Source: Legionellales bacterium (GTDB taxonomy: Bacteria; Pseudomonadota; Gammaproteobacteria; JAHCLG01). Taken from it: 64,000 nt of DNA. Location: positions 40,345 to 104,344 of the forward strand of contig JAHCLG010000007.1 of assembly GCA_026125385.1 (NCBI GenBank), written 5' to 3'. Position numbers and translations under genes: made by a program. Of the stretch, positions 37,559 through 47,787 are shown piece after piece. How positions within the stretch are numbered: position 1 is the stretch's first letter; every line of letters starts with the position of its first letter. The notes beneath the pieces are model-generated. The model was not told where the DNA came from and made no database searches. It worked only from the letters and a program-made list of their open reading frames with translations.

Positions 37559-38569
37559 TTACCACGCCTTTACGCAATCTTTCACTAAACGTACTCCGGT
37601 AAAAATCAAGCCCGTATAAAGTTGCACTAAAGCACAGCCCAAATCATGCATTTTTTTGGCATCCGCGCCTTGCAAAATTCCACCGACGCCAATCACTGGA
37701 ATGTGCCCTTTTAATTCTTTAATGATAGTTTCAATCACCCATAATGATTTTGCTTGCAATACTTTTCCACTCAATCCACCTGGAATGGTTGCATACTGTA
37801 AAGCGTTATCGGCGAGTACACTCCGATCTAAAGTAGTATTCGTGGCAATTACGCCATCTATATCAAACATTAGAAATTGTTTTGCCAGCCACTGAATTTC
37901 CGCTGGGGTTAAATCGGGAGAAATTTTTACTACTAAAGGAATGCTTTTATGATACTGACCCGCAAGCTCTTTGCGCTTTTGGGTTAACTTTTCTAACAAT
38001 GCCGTTAAATAATCGCCGTATTGCAGCTCGCGCAAGCCTTCCGTATTCGGAGAAGAAATATTAATGGTAATGTAATTTGCATAGGGGTAAACACGCTCTA
38101 AACACGTGGCATAATCCACAGTGGCTTGCTCATTCGGCGTTGATTTATTTTTTCCAATATTAATGCCTAAAATTCCCGTATATTGTGCTTGTTGAATATG
38201 AGAAATTAATTCTTCAACGCCTTGATTATTAAATCCCATACAATTAATTAACGAACTTTCTTGGATTAAACGATGCAAACGCGGCTGAGGATTTCCAGGT
38301 TGTGCAAGCGGGGTCACCGTGCCCACCTCTAAAAAACCAAAACCAAGTCGCGCTAAACAATCAAGATATTCTGCATTTTTATCGAACCCTGCGGCGAGAC
38401 CGATGGGGTTTGGAAATTGTAATCCCAAAATATTCACTGGCTTTACCTGTTTATTGGCAAATAAAGCCGTTAAACCAAATAAATTAGCTAGTTTTAATAA
38501 ATTAATTGCCAGATGATGGCTGCGTTCAGCGTCCAATTGAAACAAGCATTTTTTTAGCAATCCGTGCAA
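37559..38569 (-). CDS. pyrD: Dihydroorotate dehydrogenase (quinone), class 2
   Basis: Fourth step of pyrimidine biosynthesis, oxidising dihydroorotate with electrons to ubiquinone. 336 residues, as in E. coli. The N-terminal amphipathic segment (LLKKCLFQLDAERSHHLAINLLK) marks the membrane-associated class 2 type. FPNPIGLAAGFDKNAEYLD and GFLEVGTVTP bind FMN, TINISSPNTEGLR holds the catalytic Ser, and IGVGGI plus LVQLYTGLIF complete the phosphate site. Monocistronic; divergent from the leucine operon. Confidence 0.96.
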   Translation of the reverse strand: MHGLLKKCLFQLDAERSHHLAINLLKLANLFGLTALFANKQVKPVNILGLQFPNPIGLAAGFDKNAEYLDCLARLGFGFLEVGTVTPLAQPGNPQPRLHRLIQESSLINCMGFNNQGVEELISHIQQAQYTGILGINIGKNKSTPNEQATVDYATCLERVYPYANYITINISSPNTEGLRELQYGDYLTALLEKLTQKRKELAGQYHKSIPLVVKISPDLTPAEIQWLAKQFLMFDIDGVIATNTTLDRSVLADNALQYATIPGGLSGKVLQAKSLWVIETIIKELKGHIPVIGVGGILQGADAKKMHDLGCALVQLYTGLIFTGVRLVKDCVKAW

Positions 38570-38665
38570 ACCATCACCTTATCTGTAGACATTAAACGTT
38601 ACAATCATGCTCGAGTATAGCAAAAGCTCTGTATAAACAAAATCTCCAACCACATGATATGACAG

Positions 38666-38694
38666 TTGCGTTGCACGAATTATCTTACTATGAT
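38666..38694 (+). promoter_or_regulatory. Candidate promoter of the leucine-degradation operon
   Basis: TTGCGT, 17-base spacer, TATGAT, ending 32 bases before the ATG of the isovaleryl-CoA dehydrogenase gene. The -10 fits five of six consensus bases, the -35 only three to four. Confidence 0.35.
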
Positions 38695-38726
38695 GAGCAC
38701 AGTTATTAACTAGGAAACTGCCGCAC

Positions 38727-39887
38727 ATGTATCAATCACTGCACTTTGATTTACCCGAAACGACTGTCATGTTACGCGATACCATTCACCAATTTGCCCA
38801 AAAAGAAATTGCACCACGCGCCAACGCTATTGATCACAGTAATGAATTTCCCCGAGATTTATGGCCGAAGTTAGGCGAATTAGGTTTACTCGGAATTACG
38901 GTTGAAGAACAATATGGCGGTTCTGCAATGGGTTATCTCGATCACGTCATTGCCATGGAAGAAATTTCGCGAGCCAGTGCTTCTGTTGCATTAAGCTATG
39001 GAGCGCACTCAAATTTATGCGTGAACCAATTGCGTCGCAATGGCAATGAAAGGCAAAAAAAATACTATCTCCCCAAATTAATTAGCGGTGAACACGTAGG
39101 TGCCTTAGCCATGAGTGAAGCAGGCTCAGGTTCTGATGTCGTCAGCATGCGCTTATTTGCCGAAAAACACGGTGATCACTATGTGCTAAATGGCACTAAA
39201 ATGTGGATCACCAATGGCCCGGATGCCGAGGTATTGATTGTTTATGCGAAAACGGCTAAAGATGCGGGTAGTAAAGGAATTAGTGCGTTTATTATTGAAA
39301 AAGATTTTCCTGGATTTTCTACGGCACAAAAACTCGATAAATTAGGTATGCGTGGCTCTAATACCTGTGAATTAGTGTTTGAAAATTGCAAAGTCCCCGC
39401 CGAAAATTTACTTGGTGAAGAGCACCAGGGTGTAAAAATTTTAATGAGTGGTTTAGATTACGAACGCGTCGTGTTAGCAGCAGGTCCTGTGGGGATCATG
39501 CAAGCCTGTCTTGATGTGGTACTCCCTTATTTACACGAGCGCAAACAATTTGGCCAAGCGATTGGCGAATTTCAATTTATGCAAGGTAAAATTGCGGACA
39601 TGTATACCACGCTCAATGCTTCTCGCGCCTATTTATATAGCGTCGCGAAAGCCTGCGATCGCGGTGAAACGACTCGCAAAGATGCCGCGGGTGCTATTTT
39701 ATTTTGCGCGGAAAATGCCACCCAAATGGCACTCGATGCTATTCAATGTCTCGGTGGCAATGGTTACATTAACGAATACCCCACTGGACGATTATTACGA
39801 GATGCGAAATTATATGAAATTGGCGCAGGCACTTCAGAAATTCGCCGCATGTTAATCGGTCGCGAATTATTTAACGAAACACGGTAA
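38727..39887 (+). CDS. liuA: Isovaleryl-CoA dehydrogenase
   Basis: Oxidises isovaleryl-CoA to 3-methylcrotonyl-CoA in leucine breakdown, passing electrons to ETF. 386 residues, standard [23 protein letters not shown] and WITNGPDA bind flavin and substrate. The catalytic Glu is in [15 protein letters not shown], the position specific to isovaleryl-CoA dehydrogenases, while the site used by most other ACADs reads [16 protein letters not shown] lies upstream of the ATG. Placement before the methylcrotonyl-CoA carboxylase genes supports the call. First gene of the plus-strand cluster. Confidence 0.92.
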   Translation: MYQSLHFDLPETTVMLRDTIHQFAQKEIAPRANAIDHSNEFPRDLWPKLGELGLLGITVEEQYGGSAMGYLDHVIAMEEISRASASVALSYGAHSNLCVNQLRRNGNERQKKYYLPKLISGEHVGALAMSEAGSGSDVVSMRLFAEKHGDHYVLNGTKMWITNGPDAEVLIVYAKTAKDAGSKGISAFIIEKDFPGFSTAQKLDKLGMRGSNTCELVFENCKVPAENLLGEEHQGVKILMSGLDYERVVLAAGPVGIMQACLDVVLPYLHERKQFGQAIGEFQFMQGKIADMYTTLNASRAYLYSVAKACDRGETTRKDAAGAILFCAENATQMALDAIQCLGGNGYINEYPTGRLLRDAKLYEIGAGTSEIRRMLIGRELFNETR

Positions 39888-39898
39888 ATGAGGAAACT

Positions 39899-41083
39899 AT
39901 GATGTCAGAAAAAATTGTGATCACCGCTATTGCACGCACCCCGATGGGTGGTATGTTAGGCAGTTTAAAAGATGTCAATGCACCTGAACTCGGCAGCGTT
40001 GCCATTAAAGTGGCTCTAGAGCGCTCCAAATTAACCTCCACCGATCCTGAAGCTGTTATTATGGGTTGTGTATTATCCGCAGGATTAGGTCAAGCTCCGG
40101 CGCGTCAAGCGGCATTAAAAGCGGAATTATCGCAACACATCGATTGCACCACCATTAATAAAATGTGTGGCTCTGGCATGAAAGCCGTGATGTTCGCGCA
40201 CGATTTATTACAAGCTGGCACGCATTCCATTATGATTGCCGGTGGTTTAGAAAGCATGAGCAATGCACCTTATTTATTGGCAAAAGGCCGTGCGGGTTAT
40301 CGTTTGGGTCATGGCCAATTATTAGATTCCATGTTTTACGATGGTTTAGAAGATGCCTATGAAAAAGGCACCTTAATGGGCGTCTACGCCGATCGCACCG
40401 CACAGAAATATCAATTCACGCGTGAACAACAAGATGAATTTGCCATGACTTCCTTAAAACGCGCGCAAGCCGCCATTGAACAAGGTCGTTTTAAAGCAGA
40501 AATTGCCCCGGTTAGTGTCGTAAGTCGCACCGGCACCACAATTGTCGACACCGATGAACAACCGTTGAATGCTAAAATTGAAAAAATTCCCCAATTAAAA
40601 CCGGCTTTTGGTAAAGATGGCACGGTGACTGCCGCCAATTCCAGTTCTATTTCCGATGGCGCAGCCGCTCTGGTATTAATGACTGAAAGCGAAGCAAAAC
40701 GTCGCGGCATTCAACCTATCGCTATCATTCAAGGACACGCCACATTTTCGCAGGATCCAGCATGGTTCACCACCGCTCCAGTTGGCGCGATGAAACAACT
40801 CTTTACTAAAACACACTGGAATAAAGACGAGGTCGATTTATTTGAAATTAACGAAGCCTTTGCTGTTGTCACAATGGCCGCCATGCACGATTTAGAATTA
40901 CCTCATGCTAAAGTCAATATTCATGGTGGTGCCTGTGCGCTCGGTCATCCTATTGGCGCATCGGGTGCGAGAATTTTAGTGACATTAATTTCAGCCTTAC
41001 AAACCCAACAAAAAAAGCGCGGTGTTGCTGCGTTGTGTATTGGGGGTGGAGAAGCAACTGCTATGGCCATCGAGTTGGTATAA
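39899..41083 (+). CDS. Acetyl-CoA C-acetyltransferase
   Basis: 394-residue thiolase condensing or cleaving acetoacetyl-CoA. Catalytic Cys in NKMCGSGMKAVMFAHDLL, the His in CALGHPIGASGARI and the second Cys in ALCIGGGEATAMAIE. The length and the GAPVxxK-free middle match the short biosynthetic/AtoB group rather than FadI. It begins 11 bases after liuA, and two ATGs in a row (39899, 39902) are possible starts. In this cluster it turns acetoacetyl-CoA from leucine into two acetyl-CoA, or feeds PHB synthesis with PhaC in reverse (inference). Confidence 0.92.
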   Translation: MMSEKIVITAIARTPMGGMLGSLKDVNAPELGSVAIKVALERSKLTSTDPEAVIMGCVLSAGLGQAPARQAALKAELSQHIDCTTINKMCGSGMKAVMFAHDLLQAGTHSIMIAGGLESMSNAPYLLAKGRAGYRLGHGQLLDSMFYDGLEDAYEKGTLMGVYADRTAQKYQFTREQQDEFAMTSLKRAQAAIEQGRFKAEIAPVSVVSRTGTTIVDTDEQPLNAKIEKIPQLKPAFGKDGTVTAANSSSISDGAAALVLMTESEAKRRGIQPIAIIQGHATFSQDPAWFTTAPVGAMKQLFTKTHWNKDEVDLFEINEAFAVVTMAAMHDLELPHAKVNIHGGACALGHPIGASGARILVTLISALQTQQKKRGVAALCIGGGEATAMAIELV

Positions 41084-41084
41084 A

Positions 41085-41125
41085 GACACTCGCCCTTCAC
41101 GCTGCGAGTGTCATCATGAAGGGCG
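41085..41125 (+). terminator. Two overlapping 9-bp hairpins after the thiolase gene
   Basis: GACACTCGC (41085-41093) pairs with GCGAGTGTC (41104-41112), and CGCCCTTCA (41091-41099) pairs with TGAAGGGCG (41117-41125). Both stems are perfect and share three bases, so they are alternative or could form a trimmed pseudoknot. It starts one base after the thiolase stop. There is no T-run, so a classical intrinsic terminator is not complete. Confidence 0.5.
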
Positions 41126-41184
41126 ACGGATAAACTTGATACTCAAACTCATGAGCCTGCAGTAATTGTTACCATTGCTTAAAT

Positions 41185-41562
41185 TTACTGTTCACTTTTT
41201 TCTATCCACGTGGAAATCGTTTGTAATAATACTTTGCTATCAAAAGGTTTTTCTAAATAATCATTAATTCCCAGTTCGTCAGCTTGAAAACGCGGTTCTA
41301 ATTGTTTATTTGCCGTGATAATAATAATGGGGGTGCGTAAATGATCGGGCAAGGCGCGTAATTCTTTAGCCACATTGAGTCCACCACCGTTTGGCATGGT
41401 TAAATCTAATAAAACGATTGCCGGCTTTTCTTCGATAATTAATTCTAAACCATGAATAGGGTCTAAGGCGGATAATACTTCATAACCTGCGGCTCGCAAA
41501 CGTAGGCTAAGCGCACACACGATTTTTTCATCATCATCAATAATCACAACCTTGTTATTCAT
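41185..41562 (-). CDS. Stand-alone response regulator receiver (copy 2)
   Basis: 125 residues, a single receiver domain: acidic pocket IIDDDEK, phosphoacceptor D53 (AIVLLDLTMPNGGG), the switch Thr in IIITANKQ and the Lys in YLEKPF. There is no output domain, as in CheY-like or phosphorelay proteins. It is closely similar to the receiver encoded ten bases upstream (shared EKIV-AL--RL--AG and SALDP patterns), so the two arose by tandem duplication. It is last in the kinase-receiver-receiver operon facing the end of the thiolase gene. Confidence 0.85.
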   Translation of the reverse strand: MNNKVVIIDDDEKIVCALSLRLRAAGYEVLSALDPIHGLELIIEEKPAIVLLDLTMPNGGGLNVAKELRALPDHLRTPIIIITANKQLEPRFQADELGINDYLEKPFDSKVLLQTISTWIEKSEQ

Positions 41563-41571
41563 CGCACACCT

Positions 41572-41964
41572 TTAAGCCATACCACTGCCGGTTGCCGGAG
41601 ATGAAAATAATAAATCATTCACCGCGGTTAGTAATTCTTCACTCGAAAAGGGTTTTTCAATAAAATAATCAATACCTAATTCTTGAGCTTTGCTGCGCGC
41701 TTCGGGTTGCTTATTGGCGGTGATGACTATCATCGGAATAGGATTTAATTGCGGATGACGCAACACTCGTTCGGCCATTAAAAATCCCCCACCTGCGGGC
41801 ATATTTAAATCCAATAAAATTAAATCGGGTTGCTCGCGAACAATATTGGCAAGACCAGTCACCGGATCGAGTGCGCTAAAGACGCGAAATCCGGCCGATT
41901 TAAGTCGTATCGTTAAGGCTTCTACAATTTTTTCATCATCTTCAACGATCATTATCGACTTCAT
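41572..41964 (-). CDS. Stand-alone response regulator receiver (copy 1)
   Basis: 130 residues, receiver only: MIVEDDEK pocket, phosphoacceptor D52 (LILLDLNMPAGGG), MIVITANKQ switch and YFIEKPFS Lys. Its start overlaps the stop of the histidine kinase gene by four bases (ATGA), so it is translationally coupled and very likely a direct phosphorylation partner of that kinase. No DNA-binding or enzymatic output is attached. Clear paralogue of the next gene. Confidence 0.87.
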   Translation of the reverse strand: MKSIMIVEDDEKIVEALTIRLKSAGFRVFSALDPVTGLANIVREQPDLILLDLNMPAGGGFLMAERVLRHPQLNPIPMIVITANKQPEARSKAQELGIDYFIEKPFSSEELLTAVNDLLFSSPATGSGMA

Positions 41965-43154
41965 GATGATTTTCTCCTTTCCGGTTGATAGGCATTGAAA
42001 ATGGGTAAGGTAAATTGAAAAACACTCCCTTGCCCTACTTGGCTTGTGACATTAATTTCACCATTATGCAAACGCACTAATTCACGACAAATATTTAATC
42101 CTAAACCCAAACCCGCCTCTTTACTGGTATCGGTAGTTTCAGCTTGATATAAACGTTCAAAAATAAAAGGTAATTTTTCGCTAGCAATGCCTCGTCCAGT
42201 ATCGCGTACTTCAATGGCTAGAAATTCGTGATCGTGATGTTTTGCACTAATTAAAATTTCCCCAAATTCTGGTGTGAATTTTACGGCGTTATCCACTAAA
42301 TTTTGTAATACTTGACTAATTCGATGCGGATCAACGTAGGCAGGCAATAAATCGTTTGCTACTTTTTTCTTGAGCTGAATACGCTTGGCGCAGGCTTGGG
42401 GTAAATGTCCACGGATCACTTTTTCAATTAAATGATCAATTGGTGTTTCTACTAATTGAATTGCCATTTTACCCGTTTCAATACGTGTAATGTCTAATAA
42501 ATCATTCACACATTTAGCAATTTGATCGCAGCCATCTAAAGCAAAATGCAAATATTTTTCTTGTTCTTCATTAATTTCGCCACATAATTTATCGGCAATG
42601 ATTGCAATAAATTCACGCACGGATGTTAAGGGTGATTTAAGTTCATGAGATAAGGTATAATAAAATTGTTGAATTTCATTATTACGCTGAGCTAATTGCA
42701 AATTTAACTTTTCAAACATTTGCCTATGTTGAAACAACTCAAATTGCACATGATATTGGCGAATCACTCGTTGTAAATTTTCAATTAATATTTCTGCTGT
42801 TAATCCCTGCTTAATTAAACATGCACTTACACCCGCTTCTAAGAGTTGATTAATTTGACTTACCTCATTTTCATCGAGAATGAATAAGCATGGTAATTTT
42901 GCAAAATAATTATTTTCGCCTTGGCGCAAAGAACTGGTATTATAAAATAAATCCAAACCACTACAATCATCTAAAGTATTTGAAAATAAATAGACATCAT
43001 AAAGATGATTGGTCATCCGCTCTTGCGCTTGATAAAATGAGGAAACGCAATCAATAGAAAAACGGCCGCTAGCTTCGGCAAGTAACAAATCTCGCCAAAA
43101 TCCAGTTTCTTCTTGATACTTGCCAGCAATCAAGATCCGTATTACTTCCATCAT
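41961..43154 (-). CDS. Soluble histidine kinase with degenerate N-terminal receiver
   Basis: 397 residues without membrane segments. Residues about 5-130 have a receiver-like pattern (IRILIAGKYQ..., YDVYLFSNTLDDCSGLDL), but the phosphoacceptor position is S58, so it is a pseudo-receiver. A coiled-coil linker (about 135-160) leads to HisKA with H170 (YTLSHELKSPLTS) and the HATPase domain with NLVDNAVKFTP, RDTGRGI and GLGLGLNICRELV. It heads an operon with two receivers, placed between the two halves of the leucine cluster and transcribed against it. Signal unknown. Confidence 0.85.
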   Translation of the reverse strand: MMEVIRILIAGKYQEETGFWRDLLLAEASGRFSIDCVSSFYQAQERMTNHLYDVYLFSNTLDDCSGLDLFYNTSSLRQGENNYFAKLPCLFILDENEVSQINQLLEAGVSACLIKQGLTAEILIENLQRVIRQYHVQFELFQHRQMFEKLNLQLAQRNNEIQQFYYTLSHELKSPLTSVREFIAIIADKLCGEINEEQEKYLHFALDGCDQIAKCVNDLLDITRIETGKMAIQLVETPIDHLIEKVIRGHLPQACAKRIQLKKKVANDLLPAYVDPHRISQVLQNLVDNAVKFTPEFGEILISAKHHDHEFLAIEVRDTGRGIASEKLPFIFERLYQAETTDTSKEAGLGLGLNICRELVRLHNGEINVTSQVGQGSVFQFTLPIFNAYQPERRKSS

Positions 43155-43411
43155 TCTTCTACCATTTTAATTATCTACCCACTTTTGAGTATAGACCATT
43201 ATCTCGCTACACTCCGTGTGAATTTATGAACACCATTGCGCGCTGCCTAAGGAAAATTATTGCCGCCAAGTGAGCTTGCGCTCGCCATCCCACTCCCGTA
43301 TACCATCATGGCGAAAACGGTGCAAAACCTCGCGCGAGTAAAAATCGAAGTTTATCGTAAGGATTGAATTTGATACACTGCGTGATATTTAAACTCAAGA
43401 AGATTTCGCTT

Positions 43412-45016
43412 ATGTCAAAAATAATTAGCCGTTTGAATACAGCATCGGCCGAGTATCAAGAAAATACCGATTTTATGCAAAAACTCTGTGAAGACTTACA
43501 CCATAAAGTCCAAACGATTGCCTTAGGGGGCGATGAAAAATCTCGCCAACGTCATCGACAACACGGAAAACTACTGCCACGCGAACGTTTATTGCATTTA
43601 CTGGATTCGGGCACACCTTTTCTAGAATTTTCTCAATTTGCAGCTTACCAAGTTTATGACGATGAAGTACCAGCGGCAGGAATTATCACTGGAATTGGAC
43701 GCATTCACGGACAAGAATGTGTCATTGTCATCAACGACGCCACGGTAAAAGGTGGAACCTATTTTCCACTGACGGTAAAAAAACATTTACGCGCGCAAAC
43801 GATTGCCTATGAAAATCAATTACCCTGTATTTATTTAGTCGACTCAGGTGGGGCATTTCTTCCCAAACAAGATGAAGTATTTCCTGACCAACTGCATTTT
43901 GGCCGAATATTTTATAATCAAGCCCGTTTATCCAGTGTAAATATTCCGCAAATTGCGATTGTATTAGGTTCTTGCACCGCAGGCGGCGCCTATGTTCCAG
44001 CGATGGCCGATCAATCCATTATGGTAAAAAATCAAAGTACTATTTTTTTAGGGGGCCCGCCTTTAGTAAAAGCGGCAACCGGTGAAGTGGTGAGTGCAGA
44101 AGAATTAGGTGGTGCTGATGTGCACTGTCGCGTGTCTGGTGTTGCCGACTATTATGCCACTAACGACGAACATGCGCTGCAATTGGGACGACAAATTATT
44201 AGCGAATTAAATCGCCCTCATCCGCAAGCGCCACAACAAACTTCTCGCGATCCCCTCTATCCTGCGGAAGAAATTTATGGAATTGTGACGAAAGATCCGC
44301 GCAAACCTTTCGACGTGCGAGAAATTATTGCACGAATTGTCGATGCTTCCGAATTCAGCGAATTTAAAGCCTTATTTGGCACTACATTAGTGTGTGGCTT
44401 TGCTCACATTGAAGGTTATGCGGTGGGTATTATTGCCAATAACGGAATATTATTTGCAGAATCGGCGCAAAAAGGTGCGCATTTTATTGAGCTGTGTTGT
44501 CAACGCAACATTCCATTAGTATTTTTACAAAATATTACTGGATTTATGGTGGGCAGCAAATACGAAGCAGGTGGAATTGCCAAGCACGGCGCCAAAATGG
44601 TCACGGCAGTGGCTTGTGCTAATGTGCCGAAATTAACGGTAATTATTGGTGGTAGTTTTGGTGCGGGCAATTATGCGATGTGTGGCCGCGCATATGATCC
44701 GCGTTTTTTATGGATGTGGCCTAATGCGCGCATTTCAGTGATGGGCGGAGAACAAGCTGCCAATGTGATGGCGCAAATTACGCGCGAAAAAAATCAAAAA
44801 TATCACATTAATTGGAGCGATGTAGAAGAAGCTCAATTAAAAAAATCACTCCGCGATAAATATGAAAATGAAGGTCACCCCTATTATTCTAGTGCGCGCT
44901 TGTGGGACGATGGAATTATTGATCCCAAAGACACCCGACGAGTATTAGGATTAAGCTTAGCCGCCACCATGCATGCGAAAATATCTTCAACCCAATTTGG
45001 CGTATTCAGAATGTAA
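43412..45016 (+). CDS. liuB: Methylcrotonyl-CoA carboxylase, carboxyltransferase (beta) subunit
   Basis: Transfers the carboxyl group from biotin to 3-methylcrotonyl-CoA, giving 3-methylglutaconyl-CoA. About 534 residues, biotin-dependent carboxyltransferase fold with two crotonase-like halves: [47 protein letters not shown] and in the second half [40 protein letters not shown]. The F-L-P-Q/K-x-D-E-V-F-P stretch is typical for methylcrotonyl rather than propionyl enzymes. I start at the ATG at 43412 (AAGAAGA upstream); the TTG at 43364 adds 16 residues without support. First gene of the second half of the operon. Confidence 0.93.
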   Translation: MSKIISRLNTASAEYQENTDFMQKLCEDLHHKVQTIALGGDEKSRQRHRQHGKLLPRERLLHLLDSGTPFLEFSQFAAYQVYDDEVPAAGIITGIGRIHGQECVIVINDATVKGGTYFPLTVKKHLRAQTIAYENQLPCIYLVDSGGAFLPKQDEVFPDQLHFGRIFYNQARLSSVNIPQIAIVLGSCTAGGAYVPAMADQSIMVKNQSTIFLGGPPLVKAATGEVVSAEELGGADVHCRVSGVADYYATNDEHALQLGRQIISELNRPHPQAPQQTSRDPLYPAEEIYGIVTKDPRKPFDVREIIARIVDASEFSEFKALFGTTLVCGFAHIEGYAVGIIANNGILFAESAQKGAHFIELCCQRNIPLVFLQNITGFMVGSKYEAGGIAKHGAKMVTAVACANVPKLTVIIGGSFGAGNYAMCGRAYDPRFLWMWPNARISVMGGEQAANVMAQITREKNQKYHINWSDVEEAQLKKSLRDKYENEGHPYYSSARLWDDGIIDPKDTRRVLGLSLAATMHAKISSTQFGVFRM

Positions 45017-45029
45017 AAGGAAATTTAAG

Positions 45030-45818
45030 ATGACCCTATTAGTGGAAAAAATTACGCAACAGATAATCAGTATCACGTTAAATCGTCCTGAAAAATCCAA
45101 TGCATTTAATCAAGAATTGATCCGAGAATTTAATCGGCAATTAACCACTATCCAACAAGACGATACCCTGCGGGCAGTGATTTTAAAAGCTAACGGCAAA
45201 CATTTTTCAGCAGGCGCAGATTTAGTTTGGATGCAAACTGCAAAAGACTACAGCCTAGAAGAAAATTTGAGTGATGCCATGGAACTTGCCGAATTAATGA
45301 AAAATTTATATTTATTAAATAAACCTGTCATTGCCTGCGTGCATGGCGCAACATTAGGTGGAGGGGTAGGATTAATTGCTTCGGCAGATATTGTATTAGC
45401 CGATCCGCAGGCGAGTTTTTGTCTGTCTGAAGTTAAATTAGGTTTAATACCTGCTGTCATTAGTCCCTATGTGATTGCAGCGATCGGTGAACGTCAGGCA
45501 CGCCGATATTTTATCACCGCAGAAAAATTTTCTTGTGCCACCGCGATGCAATTAGGTTTAGTTCATGAATCGATCCATTTTGAAAATTTATTTCCAGAAG
45601 CCTTGCGCCTGGCTAATTTAATTAGTCAAAATGCTCCAATTGCTGTGAAATGCGCAAAATCATTGGTTCAACGTGTCAGTCATCGCACAATTGATGAAGA
45701 TTTATTACGCGATACCGCCATGCGCATCGCGAAAATTCGCATCAGTAACGAAGGCCAAGAAGGCTTACAAGCATTTTTAGAAAAACGTCAACCAAATTGG
45801 ATTATCAATAATGACTAA
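45030..45818 (+). CDS. liuC: Methylglutaconyl-CoA hydratase (enoyl-CoA hydratase family)
   Basis: Crotonase-fold enzyme of about 262 residues adding water to 3-methylglutaconyl-CoA to make HMG-CoA. Oxyanion-hole segments are KHFSAGADLVWMQ and GATLGGGVGLIASADIVLAD, followed by FCLSEVKLGLIPAVISPYV with the catalytic Glu. The ATG at 45030 has AAAAGGAAA upstream; the frame open from 44973 overlaps liuB and is not needed. The gene position between the carboxylase subunits fixes the role in leucine breakdown. It overlaps the alpha-subunit gene by eight bases. Confidence 0.9.
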   Translation: MTLLVEKITQQIISITLNRPEKSNAFNQELIREFNRQLTTIQQDDTLRAVILKANGKHFSAGADLVWMQTAKDYSLEENLSDAMELAELMKNLYLLNKPVIACVHGATLGGGVGLIASADIVLADPQASFCLSEVKLGLIPAVISPYVIAAIGERQARRYFITAEKFSCATAMQLGLVHESIHFENLFPEALRLANLISQNAPIAVKCAKSLVQRVSHRTIDEDLLRDTAMRIAKIRISNEGQEGLQAFLEKRQPNWIINND

Positions 45819-47787
45819 CATTCAAAAAATTTTAATTGCGAATCGCGGAGAAATTGCGTGTCGAATTATTAAAACGGCCAAACGCTTAGGTATTCGTACG
45901 GTAGCCGTTTATTCTAGTGCCGATCACCACGCAAAACATGTAAGTCTCGCCGACGAAGCGTATTGGATTGGTAATGCCCCGAGTCAAGAAAGTTATTTAA
46001 ATAGTGAAAAAATTATTGCGATTGCAGAACTCGCCAAAGCAGATGCTATCCATCCAGGTTATGGGTTTTTATCGGAAAATACCCATTTTGCCGAACAGCT
46101 CACACAAGCAGGTTTGATTTTTATTGGGCCATCCACACGCAGCATTCAAGCCATGGGTTCTAAAGCAGAAGCCAAAAAAATCATGGAAAAAGCTCAGGTT
46201 CCTTTAGTTCCTGGCTATCATGGCGATAATCAAGATCCTCAATTTTTAGCGAAACAGGCGGAAAAAATTGGTTTTCCCGTGTTATTAAAAGCAGCCAGTG
46301 GCGGTGGCGGTAAAGGCATGCGTATTGTATATCAAGCAGCCGGATTTCAAGATGCCTTAACCAGTGCAAAACGCGAAGCCTTAAAAAGTTTTGGTGATGA
46401 TCATATTATTTTAGAAAAATATATTGAACATCCTCGCCACGTTGAAATTCAAATTTTTGCCGATACGCAAGGTAATGTAATTCATTTATGCGAACGCGAT
46501 TGTTCAACGCAACGTCGTTATCAGAAAGTGATTGAAGAGGCGCCCGCCCCTCATTTTCCCGCTGCATTACGTGAGAAAATGGGACAAGCTGCCATTCAAG
46601 CAGCACGAGCGATACATTACACCGGAGCTGGCACCGTAGAATTTTTATTAGCCAGTAGTGGCGAATTTTATTTTATGGAAATGAATACCAGATTACAGGT
46701 TGAACATCCAGTCACTGAAAAAATTTTAAATATTGATTTAGTCGAATGGCAAATTTTAATTGCCGAGGGTAAACCTTTGCCTTTATCTCAAGCTGAAATT
46801 CAACCGCAAGGACATGCCTTCGAAGCCCGCATTTATGCTGAAGATCCTGAACATGATTTTTTACCCTCAACTGGCACTATTACTTATTTAAATTTACCCA
46901 ATGAAAACCAGCATATTCGAATAGATGCAGGTGTTACCACGAATGATACGATTAGTATTTTTTATGATCCTATGATTGCGAAATTAATTGTCTGGGATAC
47001 TCATCGCGAAAAAGCGTTAAGACAATTACAGGAAGCCTTAGCAAAGACGCATATTATTGGCGTTAAAACTAATATTAGTTTTTTACGTCAACTCGCGCTA
47101 CATCCCGTGATGAAGGCGGGAAAAATCACTACTCATTTTATTGGTGAGCACGCCAATGAATTACTGTTACAGAATACCTCTCAGCATTTTCCAGCAATTA
47201 TTTTAGCTTGCTTGATAAAATTATTTCAGACTAAACCCACCCAGTCGCCGTGGGGCACCTTAGATGCGTGGCAAATGAATTTACCGGCAACCTACCAATG
47301 GACAATCAAACTCAATAGCGAAATAATTACGATCCATGCTATACGTCATCATTCAAATTGGCAATTTAAGCATGCGGATATTATTTACAACGTAAAAAAT
47401 ATTAAAATCGACAATGATTGTGTGCAAGCCGAAATTAATTATCAGCGTTATCAACTGCATTACTTATTGGACACTCATACGATTCATTTACTCAGTCCGT
47501 CATTGCAGCTAGAAATAGCATTTCATGATGCCGATCTGGCAACTCATGATGGCCTGGAAGAAAATAATTTATTAATTTCGCCCATGCCAGGCGCCGTTAT
47601 TGCTATTATGGTTAAACCAGGACAAACTGTCAGCAGTGGTGATCCCTTGCTAATTATGGAAGCCATGAAAATGGAACATACTATTTGTGCTCCCCATGAC
47701 GGGATCATAACCGATATTTTTTATCAAGTGGGTGATCAAGTAAATGAAGGTATGGAACTATTACGCTTAGAGGAAATACCCGCATGA
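45811..47787 (+). CDS. liuD: Methylcrotonyl-CoA carboxylase, biotin-carboxylase (alpha) subunit
   Basis: 658 residues. ATP-grasp biotin carboxylase domain (1-450): ILIANRGEIACRII, ASGGGGKGMRIVYQA, FLEMNTRLQVEHPVTE-type segment (FMEMNTRLQVEHPVTE) and EARIYAEDP. A linker domain follows. The C-terminal biotin carrier domain ends the protein with LLIMEAMKMEHTI; K620 is the biotinylated Lys. It works with the beta subunit in ATP-dependent carboxylation. It overlaps both neighbours (eight bases with liuC, four with the lyase gene), so the operon is tightly coupled. Confidence 0.93.
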   Translation: MTNIQKILIANRGEIACRIIKTAKRLGIRTVAVYSSADHHAKHVSLADEAYWIGNAPSQESYLNSEKIIAIAELAKADAIHPGYGFLSENTHFAEQLTQAGLIFIGPSTRSIQAMGSKAEAKKIMEKAQVPLVPGYHGDNQDPQFLAKQAEKIGFPVLLKAASGGGGKGMRIVYQAAGFQDALTSAKREALKSFGDDHIILEKYIEHPRHVEIQIFADTQGNVIHLCERDCSTQRRYQKVIEEAPAPHFPAALREKMGQAAIQAARAIHYTGAGTVEFLLASSGEFYFMEMNTRLQVEHPVTEKILNIDLVEWQILIAEGKPLPLSQAEIQPQGHAFEARIYAEDPEHDFLPSTGTITYLNLPNENQHIRIDAGVTTNDTISIFYDPMIAKLIVWDTHREKALRQLQEALAKTHIIGVKTNISFLRQLALHPVMKAGKITTHFIGEHANELLLQNTSQHFPAIILACLIKLFQTKPTQSPWGTLDAWQMNLPATYQWTIKLNSEIITIHAIRHHSNWQFKHADIIYNVKNIKIDNDCVQAEINYQRYQLHYLLDTHTIHLLSPSLQLEIAFHDADLATHDGLEENNLLISPMPGAVIAIMVKPGQTVSSGDPLLIMEAMKMEHTICAPHDGIITDIFYQVGDQVNEGMELLRLEEIPA

